Source: Pseudoalteromonas sp. T1lg23B (GTDB lineage Bacteria > Pseudomonadota > Gammaproteobacteria > Enterobacterales > Alteromonadaceae). Taken from it: a stretch of DNA of 64,000 bases. The translations under genes and the position numbers were made by a program. The stretch's first letter is position 1. Every line of letters begins with the position of its first letter. Positions 46,279 through 55,730 of the stretch are shown in pieces. Location: contig NZ_PQBZ01000002.1 of the NCBI RefSeq assembly GCF_002964665.1, forward strand, positions 62,001-126,000, given 5' to 3'. Below the pieces are notes generated by a model. It saw only the letters and a program-made list of their open reading frames with translations, was not told where the DNA came from and made no database searches.

Positions 46279-46569
46279 TTACTTGTTGTCGCTGAGCAAT
46301 CGTGTGATAAACATCTCTGCTTGCTCTTCGGTACAGCCTGTTTTGTCTATGACGTACATTTTTGGGTTGGCTATCTGGCCGTTCGTAACCCTGTGCTTAA
46401 ACTGTGTATCGAAAAGTTGCTCATTTGGAAACTCAATACCAGAGCTGTTCATCAACGCTTGCAATTGACTGCGGGTTATTTTCGACAATGCTTTTACTTC
46501 ACGTCTTAGCTTTAAGATATAAAACAAAAAAACGCCCAACATAAAACTGTTTAGTAATTCATAAGACAT
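46279..46569 (-). CDS. Small membrane-anchored protein, function unknown
   Basis: 96 aa. N-terminal TM helix (LLNSFMLGVFLFYILKL), a basic stretch, then a soluble C-terminal domain ending ...IDKTGCTEEQAEMFITRLL. A good ribosome site (AAGGT, 5 nt before ATG) supports it as a real gene. No family recognised. It lies between the DUF971 fragment and the intact DUF971 gene. Confidence 0.55.
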   Translation of the reverse strand: MSYELLNSFMLGVFLFYILKLRREVKALSKITRSQLQALMNSSGIEFPNEQLFDTQFKHRVTNGQIANPKMYVIDKTGCTEEQAEMFITRLLSDNK

Positions 46570-46691
46570 GCTTTACCTTCTTATACTTTTATTTCAAGTG
46601 GAGTAACGCTTTGAAAGCTCGCCATTGTACCTATATTGAATAATTAGTCTAGAGAAAAACAAGTGAACCAAGGTGGGAAAGGGTGAAAAAA

Positions 46692-47066
46692 TTACGGCAT
46701 AAACTTGATGGGGACGCTGTGCTCACTGTCTTGATGTGCTTTAACACGCTCAAGGTAGCGTGCCCATAATGTTTCATGGTCGGCGCATAGGGTTCTTAAA
46801 TATTGCCAGCTAAACAGGCCGGTATTATGTCCATCATCAAAACATAAACGCACGGCGTAATGGCCCACAGGCTCAATACTGGCAATCGCCACATTGTGTT
46901 TATTTAACACCAGCTTCATTTCTCCTTTGCCATGCCCTTGCACTTCAGCGGACGGTGAGTGTGTGCGCAATAGCTCTGCACTTAGAGTGTACTGCTGTCC
47001 ATCGTCAAAATAGACATCTAAGCTTCGACTTTGTTGGTGATAATGGAGTTTTGTTACGATATACAT
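46692..47066 (-). CDS. DUF971 domain protein
   Basis: 124-aa DUF971 protein (fold of the N-terminal domain of gamma-butyrobetaine hydroxylase). Seen: LDVYFDDGQQYTLSAELLR, VGHYAVRLCFDDGHNTGLFSWQYL and HETLWARYLERVKAH. It is commonly found next to hslVU in this group of bacteria, as here (48 bp after hslU). Role unknown; some DUF971 proteins are linked to iron-sulfur cluster metabolism. Last gene of the hslVU transcript by spacing. Confidence 0.9.
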   Translation of the reverse strand: MYIVTKLHYHQQSRSLDVYFDDGQQYTLSAELLRTHSPSAEVQGHGKGEMKLVLNKHNVAIASIEPVGHYAVRLCFDDGHNTGLFSWQYLRTLCADHETLWARYLERVKAHQDSEHSVPIKFMP

Positions 47067-47114
47067 AGACTTGCCATGGAAGCAAGCGGAGCACTGGGCT
47101 CCGCCTTGAGTGTA

Positions 47115-48443
47115 TTAAAGAATAAAGCGTGATAAGTCTTCGTCTTGTACCAGTGCATCAAGGTGTTTTTCAACGTACTCGGCATCAATAACAAAAGAAT
47201 CGCCTGTTTTCTCTGACGCATCATAAGAGAGCTCTTCCATCAGCTTCTCCATCACCGTATGTAAACGACGCGCGCCAATATTCTCGGTTTTCTCGTTTAC
47301 CTGCCAAGCGGCTTCTGCGATACGCGTAATCGCATCGTCGGTAAAGCTTATCTCCACTTGCTCGGTCTTCATCAGCGCTTGCTGTTGCTCGGTGAGTGAC
47401 GCATGCGGTTCGGTAAGAATACGCTTGAAGTCTCCAGCCGTTAAAGCTTCTAACTCAACGCGAATAGGCAAACGACCTTGCAATTCAGGGATCAGATCAG
47501 AAGGCTTTGCCATCTGAAACGCGCCCGAAGCAATAAACAGAATGTGGTCCGTTTTAACCATACCATGCTTGGTGTTGACGGTTGAGCCTTCAATCAGTGG
47601 CAATAAGTCTCGCTGCACGCCTTCACGACTTACATCTGGGCCTTGAGCTTCACCGCGCTTACAGATCTTATCGATTTCATCAATGAACACGATGCCGTTT
47701 TGCTCAACCGAGAAGATAGCTTGTTCTTTTAGCTCTTCAGGGTTAACCATTCTGGCGGCTTCTTCTTCAACGAGCTGCTTAAATGCATCTTTGATTTTGA
47801 GTTTTTTCTTTTTCTTTTTCTCGCCAGTCATGCTCTGGAACATGCCCTGTAACTGGTTGGTCATTTCTTCCATACCCGGCGGAGCCATGATCTCAACCTG
47901 AGGCGCTGATTCGGCGATGTCGATATCGATTTCTTTATCGTCTAATTGGCCTTCACGCAGTTTTTTGCGAAATACCTGACGAGTTGAACTATTTTCGTTT
48001 GGTTGTGATTCGCCCCAAGCGTCTTTAGCCGGTGGCAGTAAGGCGTCTAGAATACGCTCTTCAGCAGCTTCTTCGGCGCGATGCTGGTGCTTCTTAGCTT
48101 GTTGCTCTCGGGTCATTTTGAAAGAAATATCAACCAAGTCTTTGATGATTGACTCAACTTCCTTACCAACGTAGCCCACTTCGGTGAACTTTGTCGCTTC
48201 CACTTTGATAAATGGCGCGTTGGCCAGCTTAGCTAGGCGTCTTGCAATCTCTGTTTTACCCACACCCGTTGGGCCAATCATAAGAATATTTTTTGGGGTG
48301 ACTTCAGCGCGTAAGTCATCGTTCAATTGCATACGGCGCCAGCGGTTACGAAGGGCAATTGCAACGGCTTTTTTAGCTTGGTTTTGACCAATAATATGCT
48401 GATCTAATTCGTGGACGATTTCTCTTGGGGTCATTGCAGTCAT
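47115..48443 (-). CDS. hslU: ATP-dependent protease ATPase subunit HslU
   Basis: AAA+ unfoldase of the HslVU protease. 442 aa. Walker [14 protein letters not shown], Walker [11 protein letters not shown], pore motif [10 protein letters not shown]-domain (about residues 110-245), sensor 2 [12 protein letters not shown], and the C-terminal ...LSRFIL tail that docks into HslV. It follows hslV by 11 bp. Confidence 0.98.
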   Translation of the reverse strand: MTAMTPREIVHELDQHIIGQNQAKKAVAIALRNRWRRMQLNDDLRAEVTPKNILMIGPTGVGKTEIARRLAKLANAPFIKVEATKFTEVGYVGKEVESIIKDLVDISFKMTREQQAKKHQHRAEEAAEERILDALLPPAKDAWGESQPNENSSTRQVFRKKLREGQLDDKEIDIDIAESAPQVEIMAPPGMEEMTNQLQGMFQSMTGEKKKKKKLKIKDAFKQLVEEEAARMVNPEELKEQAIFSVEQNGIVFIDEIDKICKRGEAQGPDVSREGVQRDLLPLIEGSTVNTKHGMVKTDHILFIASGAFQMAKPSDLIPELQGRLPIRVELEALTAGDFKRILTEPHASLTEQQQALMKTEQVEISFTDDAITRIAEAAWQVNEKTENIGARRLHTVMEKLMEELSYDASEKTGDSFVIDAEYVEKHLDALVQDEDLSRFIL

Positions 48444-48454
48444 GGCAATTCCTC

Positions 48455-48973
48455 TTACAATTCTTCAATGGTTTGGAAATTGTTGGTAAATACGCAGATA
48501 TCACCTGCAATTTTCAGGCTTTTCTCAACAATTTCTCGGGCGCTTAAGTCAGTGTTCTCAAGCAGGGCAATGGCAGCTGATTGGGCAAAATTACCGCCGC
48601 TACCGATCGCGATTAAATCGTGTTCCGGTTGTACAACATCACCGTTACCTGTAATGATGAGTGAAGCTGTTTCATCGGCAACGGCAAGTAATGCTTCGAG
48701 TTTGCGCAGAGCTCTATCGCTGCGCCAATCTTTGGCCATCTCAACAGCAGCTTTGGTGAGGTTGCCTTGATACATTTCTAGCTTGCCTTCAAAACGCTCG
48801 AATAACGTAAATGCATCCGCTGTACCGCCAGCAAACCCTGCCAGTACTTTGCCGTTGTATAGACGACGCACTTTGCGGGCATTACCTTTCATTACCGTGT
48901 TACCAAGTGACACTTGGCCATCTCCACCAATAACAACTTTGTTGTCGCGACGTACGCTTACGATGGTAGTCAT
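48455..48973 (-). CDS. hslV: ATP-dependent protease subunit HslV
   Basis: Proteasome-like peptidase that forms a double hexamer capped by HslU. 172 aa. After Met removal the N-terminal Thr ([22 protein letters not shown]) is the nucleophile; the Lys and Gly conserved in family T1 follow. It is first gene of the hslV-hslU-DUF971 transcript. Confidence 0.98.
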   Translation of the reverse strand: MTTIVSVRRDNKVVIGGDGQVSLGNTVMKGNARKVRRLYNGKVLAGFAGGTADAFTLFERFEGKLEMYQGNLTKAAVEMAKDWRSDRALRKLEALLAVADETASLIITGNGDVVQPEHDLIAIGSGGNFAQSAAIALLENTDLSAREIVEKSLKIAGDICVFTNNFQTIEEL

Positions 48974-48984
48974 AGTATTCCTTA

Positions 48985-49056
48985 AAAACGAAGGCGCTCT
49001 AGGCGCCTTTTATTAATCAGATTATTACAAGATATGGGTGATTGGCCTAAAATCAA
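48985..49056 (-). promoter_or_regulatory. Possible heat-shock promoter and 5'-UTR hairpin of hslV
   Basis: On the minus strand TTGATT (49051-49056) and ACCCATAT (49032-49039) resemble sigma-32 elements (TTGAAA, CCCCATNT), although the 11-nt gap is shorter than usual. A GGCGC-type hairpin (48985-49010) lies between this and the hslV start. It could be a terminator of the upstream SPOR gene or a 5'-UTR stem-loop like the one described for E. coli hslVU. Confidence 0.4.
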
Positions 49057-49580
49057 GTCCAACCCCATATGCCGCAGCCCATGATCTTGATGCGCTTGAG
49101 TTTATTCTTGTCACTCTCAGCCTTGCGCTTGGTGTCGTATGGTCCTAAACGAACCCGATACCACACACCATTGCTGCCCTCGGTGCGGCGAATTTCTGCG
49201 ATGAGTCCAGCAAATGCCATTTTGGCCTTCATTTCTTCGGCCTGAGCATGGGTTCTGAACGAGCCACATTGCATTTGGTAGGGGCCTTTGCTTTCAATTT
49301 CTTTTACTTCAACCTTTACTTCATGCTCTTTTATCTCTTCCAAAAAGGGTTTGATAACGGGCTTTTGTAGTTTCTCAGGCGCTTTTTTAGCCGGTGCTGT
49401 AATCGGGGTGACTTTTTCCGGTTCTGCATTGTGTTTAATGTACCAAAGGCCGTATGCAAATCCTGCAACCAGCACCAGCGCCGTCACAGCAAGTAGAGCT
49501 GGAAAGGGCTTACGTGGCGCGGAGTTTTTACCGCCTTTGTTATTTTTTGGCTTTCTATTTATATAATCGTGTTGTGCCAT
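49053..49580 (-). CDS. SPOR-domain cell division protein, FtsN-like
   Basis: Inner-membrane protein of 175 aa: basic cytoplasmic N-terminus (NRKPKNNKGGKNSAPRK), one TM helix (about residues 29-48), a Pro/Lys/Glu-rich periplasmic linker (55-100) and a C-terminal SPOR domain (about 100-165: YQMQCGSFRTHAQAEEMKA, YRVRLGPYDTKRKAE) that binds denuded septal glycan. Position between priA and hslV is where E. coli has ftsN-like genes, supporting an FtsN role. It is shorter than E. coli FtsN (319 aa). Confidence 0.85.
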   Translation of the reverse strand: MAQHDYINRKPKNNKGGKNSAPRKPFPALLAVTALVLVAGFAYGLWYIKHNAEPEKVTPITAPAKKAPEKLQKPVIKPFLEEIKEHEVKVEVKEIESKGPYQMQCGSFRTHAQAEEMKAKMAFAGLIAEIRRTEGSNGVWYRVRLGPYDTKRKAESDKNKLKRIKIMGCGIWGWT

Positions 49581-49587
49581 AACTTAC

Positions 49588-51756
49588 TTAGTAGGTATCC
49601 ATGGGATCTATGTCTATACTCCAGCGAACGCGGTTGGCCAGCTTGTGCTCACTGATGTAAGCCATTAGCTGAGCAATATAGTTGTGTAACACCATACGTT
49701 CTGAAGCTTGAATATGTAATTGATATCGATACTTACCCGCCATTCGCTCCATCGGTGCGGGGATCGGCCCGAGCAATTGTATACCACAGTAGGGGGTAGC
49801 TGGAACCAGATCTGACAAAAAGTCGAATACCAATTGTGCATTTGTCGCTTGTGCTCGCAATATGGCGAGATGACTAAATGGCGGTAGCAAAGCTTCCTCA
49901 CGTTCTTTGAGTGCGTATCGAGCAAAGTCCTGATAACCATTATTGACCAAATCTTGTAGCAGCGGGTGTTCTGGGAAATGTGTTTGTAACAACACTTTAC
50001 CCGCTTCACCACTGCGTCCTGCGCGTCCAGCAACCTGTGTAATAAGCTGTGCCATATGTTCTGTGGCGCGAAAATCACTCGAATACAGGCCACTGTCTAC
50101 ATCAAGGATCACCACTAGGCTTACATCAGCAAAATGATGGCCCTTAGCGAGCATTTGTGTGCCTACCAGTATTCTCGCGCCGCCTTGGTTAATATCCGCC
50201 AACGCATCTTCTAACGCGCCTTTTTTGCGGGTGGTATCTCTATCAATACGGCTCAGTGGGGTGTCGGGAAAACGCTCAGACAAAAAGCTTTCTAGCTGCT
50301 CGGTGCCTAACCCCGCGGGCATGATTTGAGTACTGCCACAGTCGGGACACTGTGGCGGAACGAAACTTTGCTGCCCACAGTGATGACACACTAATCGGCT
50401 CATCGCTTTATGATACGTACTACTGGCGCTGCAGTGATTACATTGACTTAACCAGCCACACTCGTGACACAGTAGGGTAGGTGCATAGCCTCTGCGGTTT
50501 AAAAACACCATCACCTGTTTGGCGCGTTTGAGTGTTACTTCAATGTGTTGCAAAGTATTCGGTGAGAAGCCAAACTGTTCACTTTGGCCTTTCATATCGA
50601 CAAGTAAAAATTGATTGTCGGTGGTGGTTTGCGCTCGTTGTGACAGCGTCAGGAGTTGATATTTGCCATTGATAGCTTTTTGCAAGGTTTCCAACGCTGG
50701 TGTGGCGGTCCCTAGAACCAAAGGGATGCTCTGGCTGGCACAACGGTACGCGGCTAAATCTCGAGCATGGTAACGCAGACCTTCTTGTTGTTTAAATGAG
50801 CCGTCATGCTCTTCATCAACGATGATCATCCCTAGGCTCTTGAAGGGTAAAAAAATACTAGAACGAGTACCAATCACCAGCGCACAGCTACCTTTTTCCG
50901 CTCTTCTCCAAGTATGTAAGCGTTCATTGTCGGTGAGATTTGAATGCCATAAATCAATAGGAGTGTCTGGGAATCGACGTCTAAAACGGTTGACGGTTTG
51001 TGGTGTTAGCCCTATTTCGGGAACCAAGATCAACGCCTGCATACCACTTTGTAACACGCGCTCCAAACTTTGCAGATAGACTTCCGTTTTACCGCTGCCC
51101 GTTACACCTTCTAGTAAAAAACAGCGAAAATCTGCCTGTTGATTAATTGCGCTACAGGCAGTGGCTTGCTCCTCATTCAATCTAGGCTTGGCTGCAATGT
51201 TAAGCGTTTGGCTTTGCCATTGAACATCGTGTTTGACTTGTTCTGCTATTAGCTGTTTGTCTAGCAGCCCATTGATTTGCTGTTTACTAAAGCCTAGTGC
51301 TTTGAGTTCGGTTAAGCTCGACTCACCAGATTCATTGAGTTGTTTCAGCAATGCCTGCTGTTTCTTTGCCCTGAGCGTGGGCAGCTGTTTACCCTTTGCT
51401 GTTAAAGAAAAAGTAGCAACAGTGGTTTTATCTGGATGCTCACCTTCTCGCAACGCGGCAGGTAGCGCTGTAAATAAGGTTTCGCCGAGCGGGTGGGCAT
51501 AGTACTGAGCGGTAAAACGTAAAAATTTTATATGGTCTGTAGATAAAATCGGACTGCTATCGAGCACTTCTGCGATAGTTTTGAGTTTAGCCTCAGGGAC
51601 GTCGGTATGGGATTTAATGGCCAGTACCACCGCGACGAGTTTTCGATTGCCAAAAGGGACTTTGACTCGACAGCCCACTGTAACGGTACTGTGCTTTGGT
51701 ATCGCGTAATCAAATGCGCGAAATAAAGGCACTTTAATGGCAACTTCAGCAAACAT
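49588..51756 (-). CDS. priA: Primosomal protein N' (replication restart helicase)
   Basis: 3'-5' superfamily 2 helicase that reloads replisomes at stalled forks. 722 aa. N-terminal DNA-binding domain (FRAFDYAIPKHSTVTVGCRV), Walker A GVTGSGKTEVYLQ, DEEHD box, zinc-binding cysteine clusters (CHECGWLSQCNHC, CHHCG, CPDCG) and helicase motifs VGTQMLAKGHHF and TQVAGRAGRSGE. The SPOR gene follows 7 bp later. Confidence 0.97.
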   Translation of the reverse strand: MFAEVAIKVPLFRAFDYAIPKHSTVTVGCRVKVPFGNRKLVAVVLAIKSHTDVPEAKLKTIAEVLDSSPILSTDHIKFLRFTAQYYAHPLGETLFTALPAALREGEHPDKTTVATFSLTAKGKQLPTLRAKKQQALLKQLNESGESSLTELKALGFSKQQINGLLDKQLIAEQVKHDVQWQSQTLNIAAKPRLNEEQATACSAINQQADFRCFLLEGVTGSGKTEVYLQSLERVLQSGMQALILVPEIGLTPQTVNRFRRRFPDTPIDLWHSNLTDNERLHTWRRAEKGSCALVIGTRSSIFLPFKSLGMIIVDEEHDGSFKQQEGLRYHARDLAAYRCASQSIPLVLGTATPALETLQKAINGKYQLLTLSQRAQTTTDNQFLLVDMKGQSEQFGFSPNTLQHIEVTLKRAKQVMVFLNRRGYAPTLLCHECGWLSQCNHCSASSTYHKAMSRLVCHHCGQQSFVPPQCPDCGSTQIMPAGLGTEQLESFLSERFPDTPLSRIDRDTTRKKGALEDALADINQGGARILVGTQMLAKGHHFADVSLVVILDVDSGLYSSDFRATEHMAQLITQVAGRAGRSGEAGKVLLQTHFPEHPLLQDLVNNGYQDFARYALKEREEALLPPFSHLAILRAQATNAQLVFDFLSDLVPATPYCGIQLLGPIPAPMERMAGKYRYQLHIQASERMVLHNYIAQLMAYISEHKLANRVRWSIDIDPMDTY

Positions 51757-51944
51757 CTATGAGCCTGTTAGGCAACTTAACATGCTTGCTAATGTACTAA
51801 AGGCGACTGAAAAAACCTAGTTTAACTCGGTGGCAATACGGTTAATTGTACAAAAAATACTATTTTTGTTGATTTATTGCTTGTGGAAAACTCATGAGTT
51901 ACATAAAATACGCGTCCACTAATTTGTATAAACTACGTATGGTG

Positions 51945-51990
51945 CCAAACTTCGGGTTTGGAGAGCGATACGGCCTAACCAGAGGTTGCT
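51945..51990 (+). promoter_or_regulatory. Structured leader of rpmE
   Basis: CCAAAC / GTTTGG hairpin (51945-51950 with 51956-51961), then GAGAGCGATACGGCCTAACC before the start codon. Gammaproteobacterial rpmE is autoregulated through its 5' leader. This may be that element, but the assignment rests on position and one hairpin. Confidence 0.4.
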
Positions 51991-52206
51991 ATGAAAGAAG
52001 GTATTCACCCTAATTACGAAACGATCAATGCTACTTGTTCATGTGGTAACAAGTTCGAAACTCGTTCAACACTATGTAAAGACATCCACTTAGACGTATG
52101 TTCTGAGTGTCACCCGTTCTATACTGGTAAGCAAAAAATTCTTGATACAGGTGGTCGTGTTGATCGCTTCAACAAACGTTTCGGTGCTCTTAGCAGCAAG
52201 AAATAA
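51991..52206 (+). CDS. rpmE: 50S ribosomal protein bL31
   Basis: 71-aa ribosomal protein bL31 of the zinc-binding (C+) type: cysteines in TCSCGNKF and DVCSECHPF. The remainder is the conserved [27 protein letters not shown] lies 7 nt before the ATG. Under zinc limitation this form is often replaced by a C- paralogue, not seen here. Confidence 0.98.
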   Translation: MKEGIHPNYETINATCSCGNKFETRSTLCKDIHLDVCSECHPFYTGKQKILDTGGRVDRFNKRFGALSSKK

Positions 52207-52219
52207 GAAATGTTTGACT

Positions 52220-52248
52220 AAAAAAGCACCTAAGGGTGCTTTTTTTGT
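52220..52248 (+). terminator. Terminator of rpmE
   Basis: AAAAAAGCACC / GGGTGCTTTTTTT stem with a short loop and T-run, 13 bp after the rpmE stop. Confidence 0.93.
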
Positions 52249-52849
52249 GCCTAAAATTTCGTACCCCATAGGGTTAAACTACTCAGCATGTTCGACCTTT
52301 CACCCTCTGCTTATCTTAAAGCGTCATATGTTATGCAAAATAATACAGGGTAGAGTTTATACTCTAATTTATTTTCATTATCTCCATTATTCATTGTTAT
52401 GCATTTGTTTTTCATTTTTATATGGTTATATTTTAAGCATTACATGAGGTTAGGTTTGCTTACGATGATTCATTTATTGCATAAAAATGCCGATGATAAA
52501 TTTTTATAAAAACAAGAAACTTCTTTTAACTGTCGTTAAAATATAAAAAATAGTAGTTATAATCATAGAAAAATGGTGATATTTTAATTTTCTTGCTCTG
52601 GTTTGAAAGTTAGATAAACTTGCACATTATCAGAGCAAAAATGTGGCGTTTTTTTTTACTGTAAGACTGCATTAAATGAATTAATTTAGGTTAAAAGTCG
52701 GTAAAAATGTGGTGATTTTCGGCTAAATATCGCTTAAGTGGATCGACCTCAAATAGCTTGAATATATTTATAAACAAGGTATTGTTTAACTAATTTTGCG
52801 AATTTTATCTCACTCTCACTTTTAACTTCTAGCAGGAAAAAATCGCGTC
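52249..52849. other. AT-rich intergenic region upstream of malic enzyme
   Basis: About 600 bp with many A/T tracts and no credible ORF; the frame at 52142-52447 is an out-of-frame extension from rpmE. It likely holds the malic enzyme promoter with a long leader. No recognised riboswitch motif or repeat. Confidence 0.5.
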
Positions 52850-54106
52850 ATGTCAAACTTTCGTGAACAAGCACTACATTATCATGCTCATCCCGTTCCA
52901 GGTAAAATCAGCGTAGAGCTGACCAAGCCAGCGGAAACCGTAAAAGACCTCGCATTGGCTTATAGCCCCGGTGTAGCGGAGCCCGTACGTGAAATCGCTG
53001 CCGATCCTGCTGCTGCCTACCAATATACCGGTAAAGGCAACATGGTTGCGGTGATCAGTAATGGTACCGCCATTTTGGGACTAGGTAACTTGGGTCCATT
53101 GGCATCGAAGCCTGTTATGGAAGGTAAAGCTCTGCTGTTTAAGCGTTTCGCGGGCCTTGACTCTATTGACATTGAAGTGAAACATCGCACTACCGAAGAT
53201 TTTATCAATACCGTTGCTAATATTGCGGACACATTCGGTGGAATAAACCTAGAAGATATCAAAGCGCCAGAATGTTTTGAGATTGAAAAGGCATTAATTG
53301 AGCGTTGTGATATTCCTGTATTTCATGACGATCAACATGGCACCGCGATTGTAACGGCGGCGGGTATGCTGAATGCGCTTGAGATCCAAGGCAAAGACAT
53401 TCATGACGCTATCATCGTTTGTTTAGGTGCAGGTGCTGCCGCCATTGCCTGTATGGAGCTATTGATCAAGTGCGGCGCGCAGCGTGAACATATTTATATG
53501 CTTGACCGTAAAGGGGTGATCCATACGCGTCGTGATGACTTAAATGAGTATAAAAAGCTGTTTGCCAACAACACAGATAAACGCACTTTGCAGGATGTTA
53601 TCGCTGAGGCGGATGTATTCGTTGGCGTATCTGGCCCTGACTTGTTAAAGCCAGAAGAACTGAAATTAATGGCAGACAAACCAGTGGTATTTGCTTGTTC
53701 AAACCCTGATCCTGAAATTAATCCGGAAGTCGCTCACAGTGTTCGCAAGGATTTGATTATGGCGACCGGCCGTTCTGACTACCCTAATCAGGTAAATAAC
53801 GTCTTGTGCTTCCCGTTTATCTTCCGTGGTGCGTTGGACGTTAGAGCAACGGCTATCAACGATGAAATGAAAATTGCAGCTGTGGAAGCCATTCGTAGTA
53901 TTGCGAAAGAGCCTGTCCCGGAAGAAGTGCTTAGAGCGGCAGATGTACAAAGCCTTGAGTTTGGTCCACAGTACATTATCCCAAAACCAATGGATCCGCG
54001 TTTATTACCACGCATCGCCAAAGCTGTGGCACATGCAGCCATTGAGTCGGGTGTTGCGCAGGTTGAATTGCCAGCAAACTATATGGCACACCATAAAGCG
54101 CAGTAA
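52850..54106 (+). CDS. Malic enzyme (short form)
   Basis: Oxidative decarboxylation of malate to pyruvate, giving NADPH or NADH. 418 aa: N-terminal malic domain (ALAYSPGVAEPVREIA, MEGKALLFKRFAGLDSIDIEV, catalytic VFHDDQHGTAIV) and NAD-binding domain (IIVCLGAGAAAIACMELL, VFACSNPDPEI). It lacks the C-terminal phosphotransacetylase domain of E. coli MaeB, so it is the short bacterial type. Cofactor preference cannot be read safely. ATG 52850 is preceded by a weak site (GCAGGAAAAAATCGCGTC). Confidence 0.94.
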   Translation: MSNFREQALHYHAHPVPGKISVELTKPAETVKDLALAYSPGVAEPVREIAADPAAAYQYTGKGNMVAVISNGTAILGLGNLGPLASKPVMEGKALLFKRFAGLDSIDIEVKHRTTEDFINTVANIADTFGGINLEDIKAPECFEIEKALIERCDIPVFHDDQHGTAIVTAAGMLNALEIQGKDIHDAIIVCLGAGAAAIACMELLIKCGAQREHIYMLDRKGVIHTRRDDLNEYKKLFANNTDKRTLQDVIAEADVFVGVSGPDLLKPEELKLMADKPVVFACSNPDPEINPEVAHSVRKDLIMATGRSDYPNQVNNVLCFPFIFRGALDVRATAINDEMKIAAVEAIRSIAKEPVPEEVLRAADVQSLEFGPQYIIPKPMDPRLLPRIAKAVAHAAIESGVAQVELPANYMAHHKAQ

Positions 54107-54116
54107 GATATATGAT

Positions 54117-54146
54117 AAAAAAGGCCAGCAACTGCTGGCCTTTTTT
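54117..54146. terminator. Bidirectional terminator
   Basis: AAAAAAGGCCAG / CTGGCCTTTTTT, a perfect 12-bp stem with a 6-nt loop between convergent malic enzyme and pldA. Confidence 0.94.
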
Positions 54147-54151
54147 ATCTA

Positions 54152-55189
54152 TTAGAGAATGTCGGTGAGCAAGATGCCTACGCCAAAGCGTTGAATATGT
54201 GCATCGTAATCAATCATGCTTTCGCCATAACCGTTAAAGTATTGCGCATAGCCACGTAATCTCCCCCAGATAGGAAACGACCAGTCCAGTTGTATGGCGC
54301 CTTTATTATCGCTATTGAGGTTATTGCGGGTCATGAATCCAAACTCATGCTCTTCATATCGGTAAACACCACTAAACTCGAAATAACCCATATATTTATA
54401 GATGTCGGGGTTGTCATCGCCTTTGGCTGTCAGTATGTCTTCTTTGCGCTCTTCAGGTAAGCGATACCAAGGTTTAAAGCTAAATACGAAACCTCGGTTT
54501 TCCCAGATAAAGTTGGCATAAATGCGATTCCAAGAGCGTGAGTTTGGCTGACTCCGGCCATTGGATTGGTGAGAGATCCCCAGCACAAAGGCCATTTCAT
54601 CACCCCACAAAACATTGTCATCATCCAAAAAGTTGACCCAAAACAGTTCTGGTTCGTAATTGGTTTCACGAAACGGTGAAGAGATATCTTTGTTATAGAA
54701 CTGCCAAAAAGATTTAAGCGTAAAGCCCATGTAGATGGCTTGATCCTTATCTGAAAATCCAGAATAAATGGGCACTTTGAGTGAAAGTTGATACTTCACT
54801 TCAAAGTTATCGAGCGGTTCACCTTGTTCCTCATCAATGGCACGCAAGCCACTAAAAGGTCGGCTATTTGGATCGGTGATATAGGATACCGGCAAAATAT
54901 AGTTACGATGATGCGGGGTGATCACATTACGGTTGGTTTGGCTTACGCGTTCACGGGCCATGCGTTTGTCTAGCGCGCTCAGTTGCTTGTCGGCATCAAG
55001 CTGTGCGCAATATTGACGTAGTTGTTCTACGGTACGTGTTTTATCACCGGAGATCACCTCATTGAGAATACACTGTTTTACGAGGTTGATTTCGTCTTGC
55101 TCCGAACCATTCTCACTGGCTGGCGCTGCAAAAGTTGAAGCACTCAGCCCGCCAAAGAGTAAACAGAAAATAAATGAGCGAAGTTTCAT
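54152..55189 (-). CDS. pldA: Outer membrane phospholipase A
   Basis: OMPLA-type outer-membrane beta-barrel lipase, 345 aa. Signal peptide (STFAAPA, residues 1-23), an N-terminal region of about 85 residues with two cysteines (KQCILNE, RQYCAQL) absent from the E. coli mature barrel, then the barrel. Catalytic His-Ser region ISHQSNGRSQPNSRSWNRIY (near residue 210) matches the E. coli HxSNG...S arrangement. It hydrolyses phospholipids misplaced in the outer leaflet. It ends at a shared terminator and is single. Confidence 0.93.
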   Translation of the reverse strand: MKLRSFIFCLLFGGLSASTFAAPASENGSEQDEINLVKQCILNEVISGDKTRTVEQLRQYCAQLDADKQLSALDKRMARERVSQTNRNVITPHHRNYILPVSYITDPNSRPFSGLRAIDEEQGEPLDNFEVKYQLSLKVPIYSGFSDKDQAIYMGFTLKSFWQFYNKDISSPFRETNYEPELFWVNFLDDDNVLWGDEMAFVLGISHQSNGRSQPNSRSWNRIYANFIWENRGFVFSFKPWYRLPEERKEDILTAKGDDNPDIYKYMGYFEFSGVYRYEEHEFGFMTRNNLNSDNKGAIQLDWSFPIWGRLRGYAQYFNGYGESMIDYDAHIQRFGVGILLTDIL

Positions 55190-55650
55190 AATGTATTGTT
55201 TCTTATTGAGTTAAGCCATTAAGTATACACTTTTACAGTGAAGTTGCGATGAATCGAGTTGGGCTTGCTCACAAAGAGTCGTGAGTACATCACATAAAAG
55301 ACCAATCAGAATATAAACAGTTAGGATATAACATCTAGCTTTTTAGGCCTGTAATATTACGCCTGACATTGGCTTTGACAGGCCTTTATCAATTCGGTCA
55401 ATTTTGTTGCTTGGCTGGTTGTGGTTGTTCACACTCGCGCTTGAATACGCATGTTGATACCTAGAAGATGCTTAGGTTAGTGACAAGATAATTTTTGATG
55501 GATGAAAGTAATGTAATGGATATAAATATATTTCAAATGGCACGTGAGGGTGAGATCTCAGTGGTTGTATCCGGCTCCTGAACCAACTCACTATATTGGG
55601 TTATATTTTGATGGCGATTTTTTATAAAAAGCCGCAAAAAACACCCTAGG
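55190..55650. other. Intergenic region upstream of pldA
   Basis: About 460 bp with no credible ORF (a 62-codon minus-strand frame at 55533-55721 overlaps a terminator). It should hold the pldA promoter. AGGCCTGTAATATTACGCCTGACATTGGCTTTGACAGGCCT-type partial inverted repeats (AGGCCTG / CAGGCCT, 55343-55387) may form a long hairpin. Nothing else recognised. Confidence 0.45.
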
Positions 55651-55651
55651 C

Positions 55652-55680
55652 GTAAAAAAGGCTGGCGGCGAATGCCGCCA
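55652..55680 (-). terminator. Terminator of the lysine/DAP operon
   Basis: TGGCGGC / GCCGCCA stem with a 4-nt loop, followed on the minus strand by GCC and six T's, about 50 bp after the stop of the desuccinylase-like gene. Confidence 0.9.
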
Positions 55681-55730
55681 CACCTTAGTAAGCTTGCCAA
55701 AGCCCGCTTACTCTCACGCAATTTTAACGT

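Noticed and set aside
52142..52447. 101-codon plus-strand ORF after rpmE
   Set aside because: Starts inside rpmE in another frame and runs through its terminator; the sequence is low-complexity AT-rich DNA.
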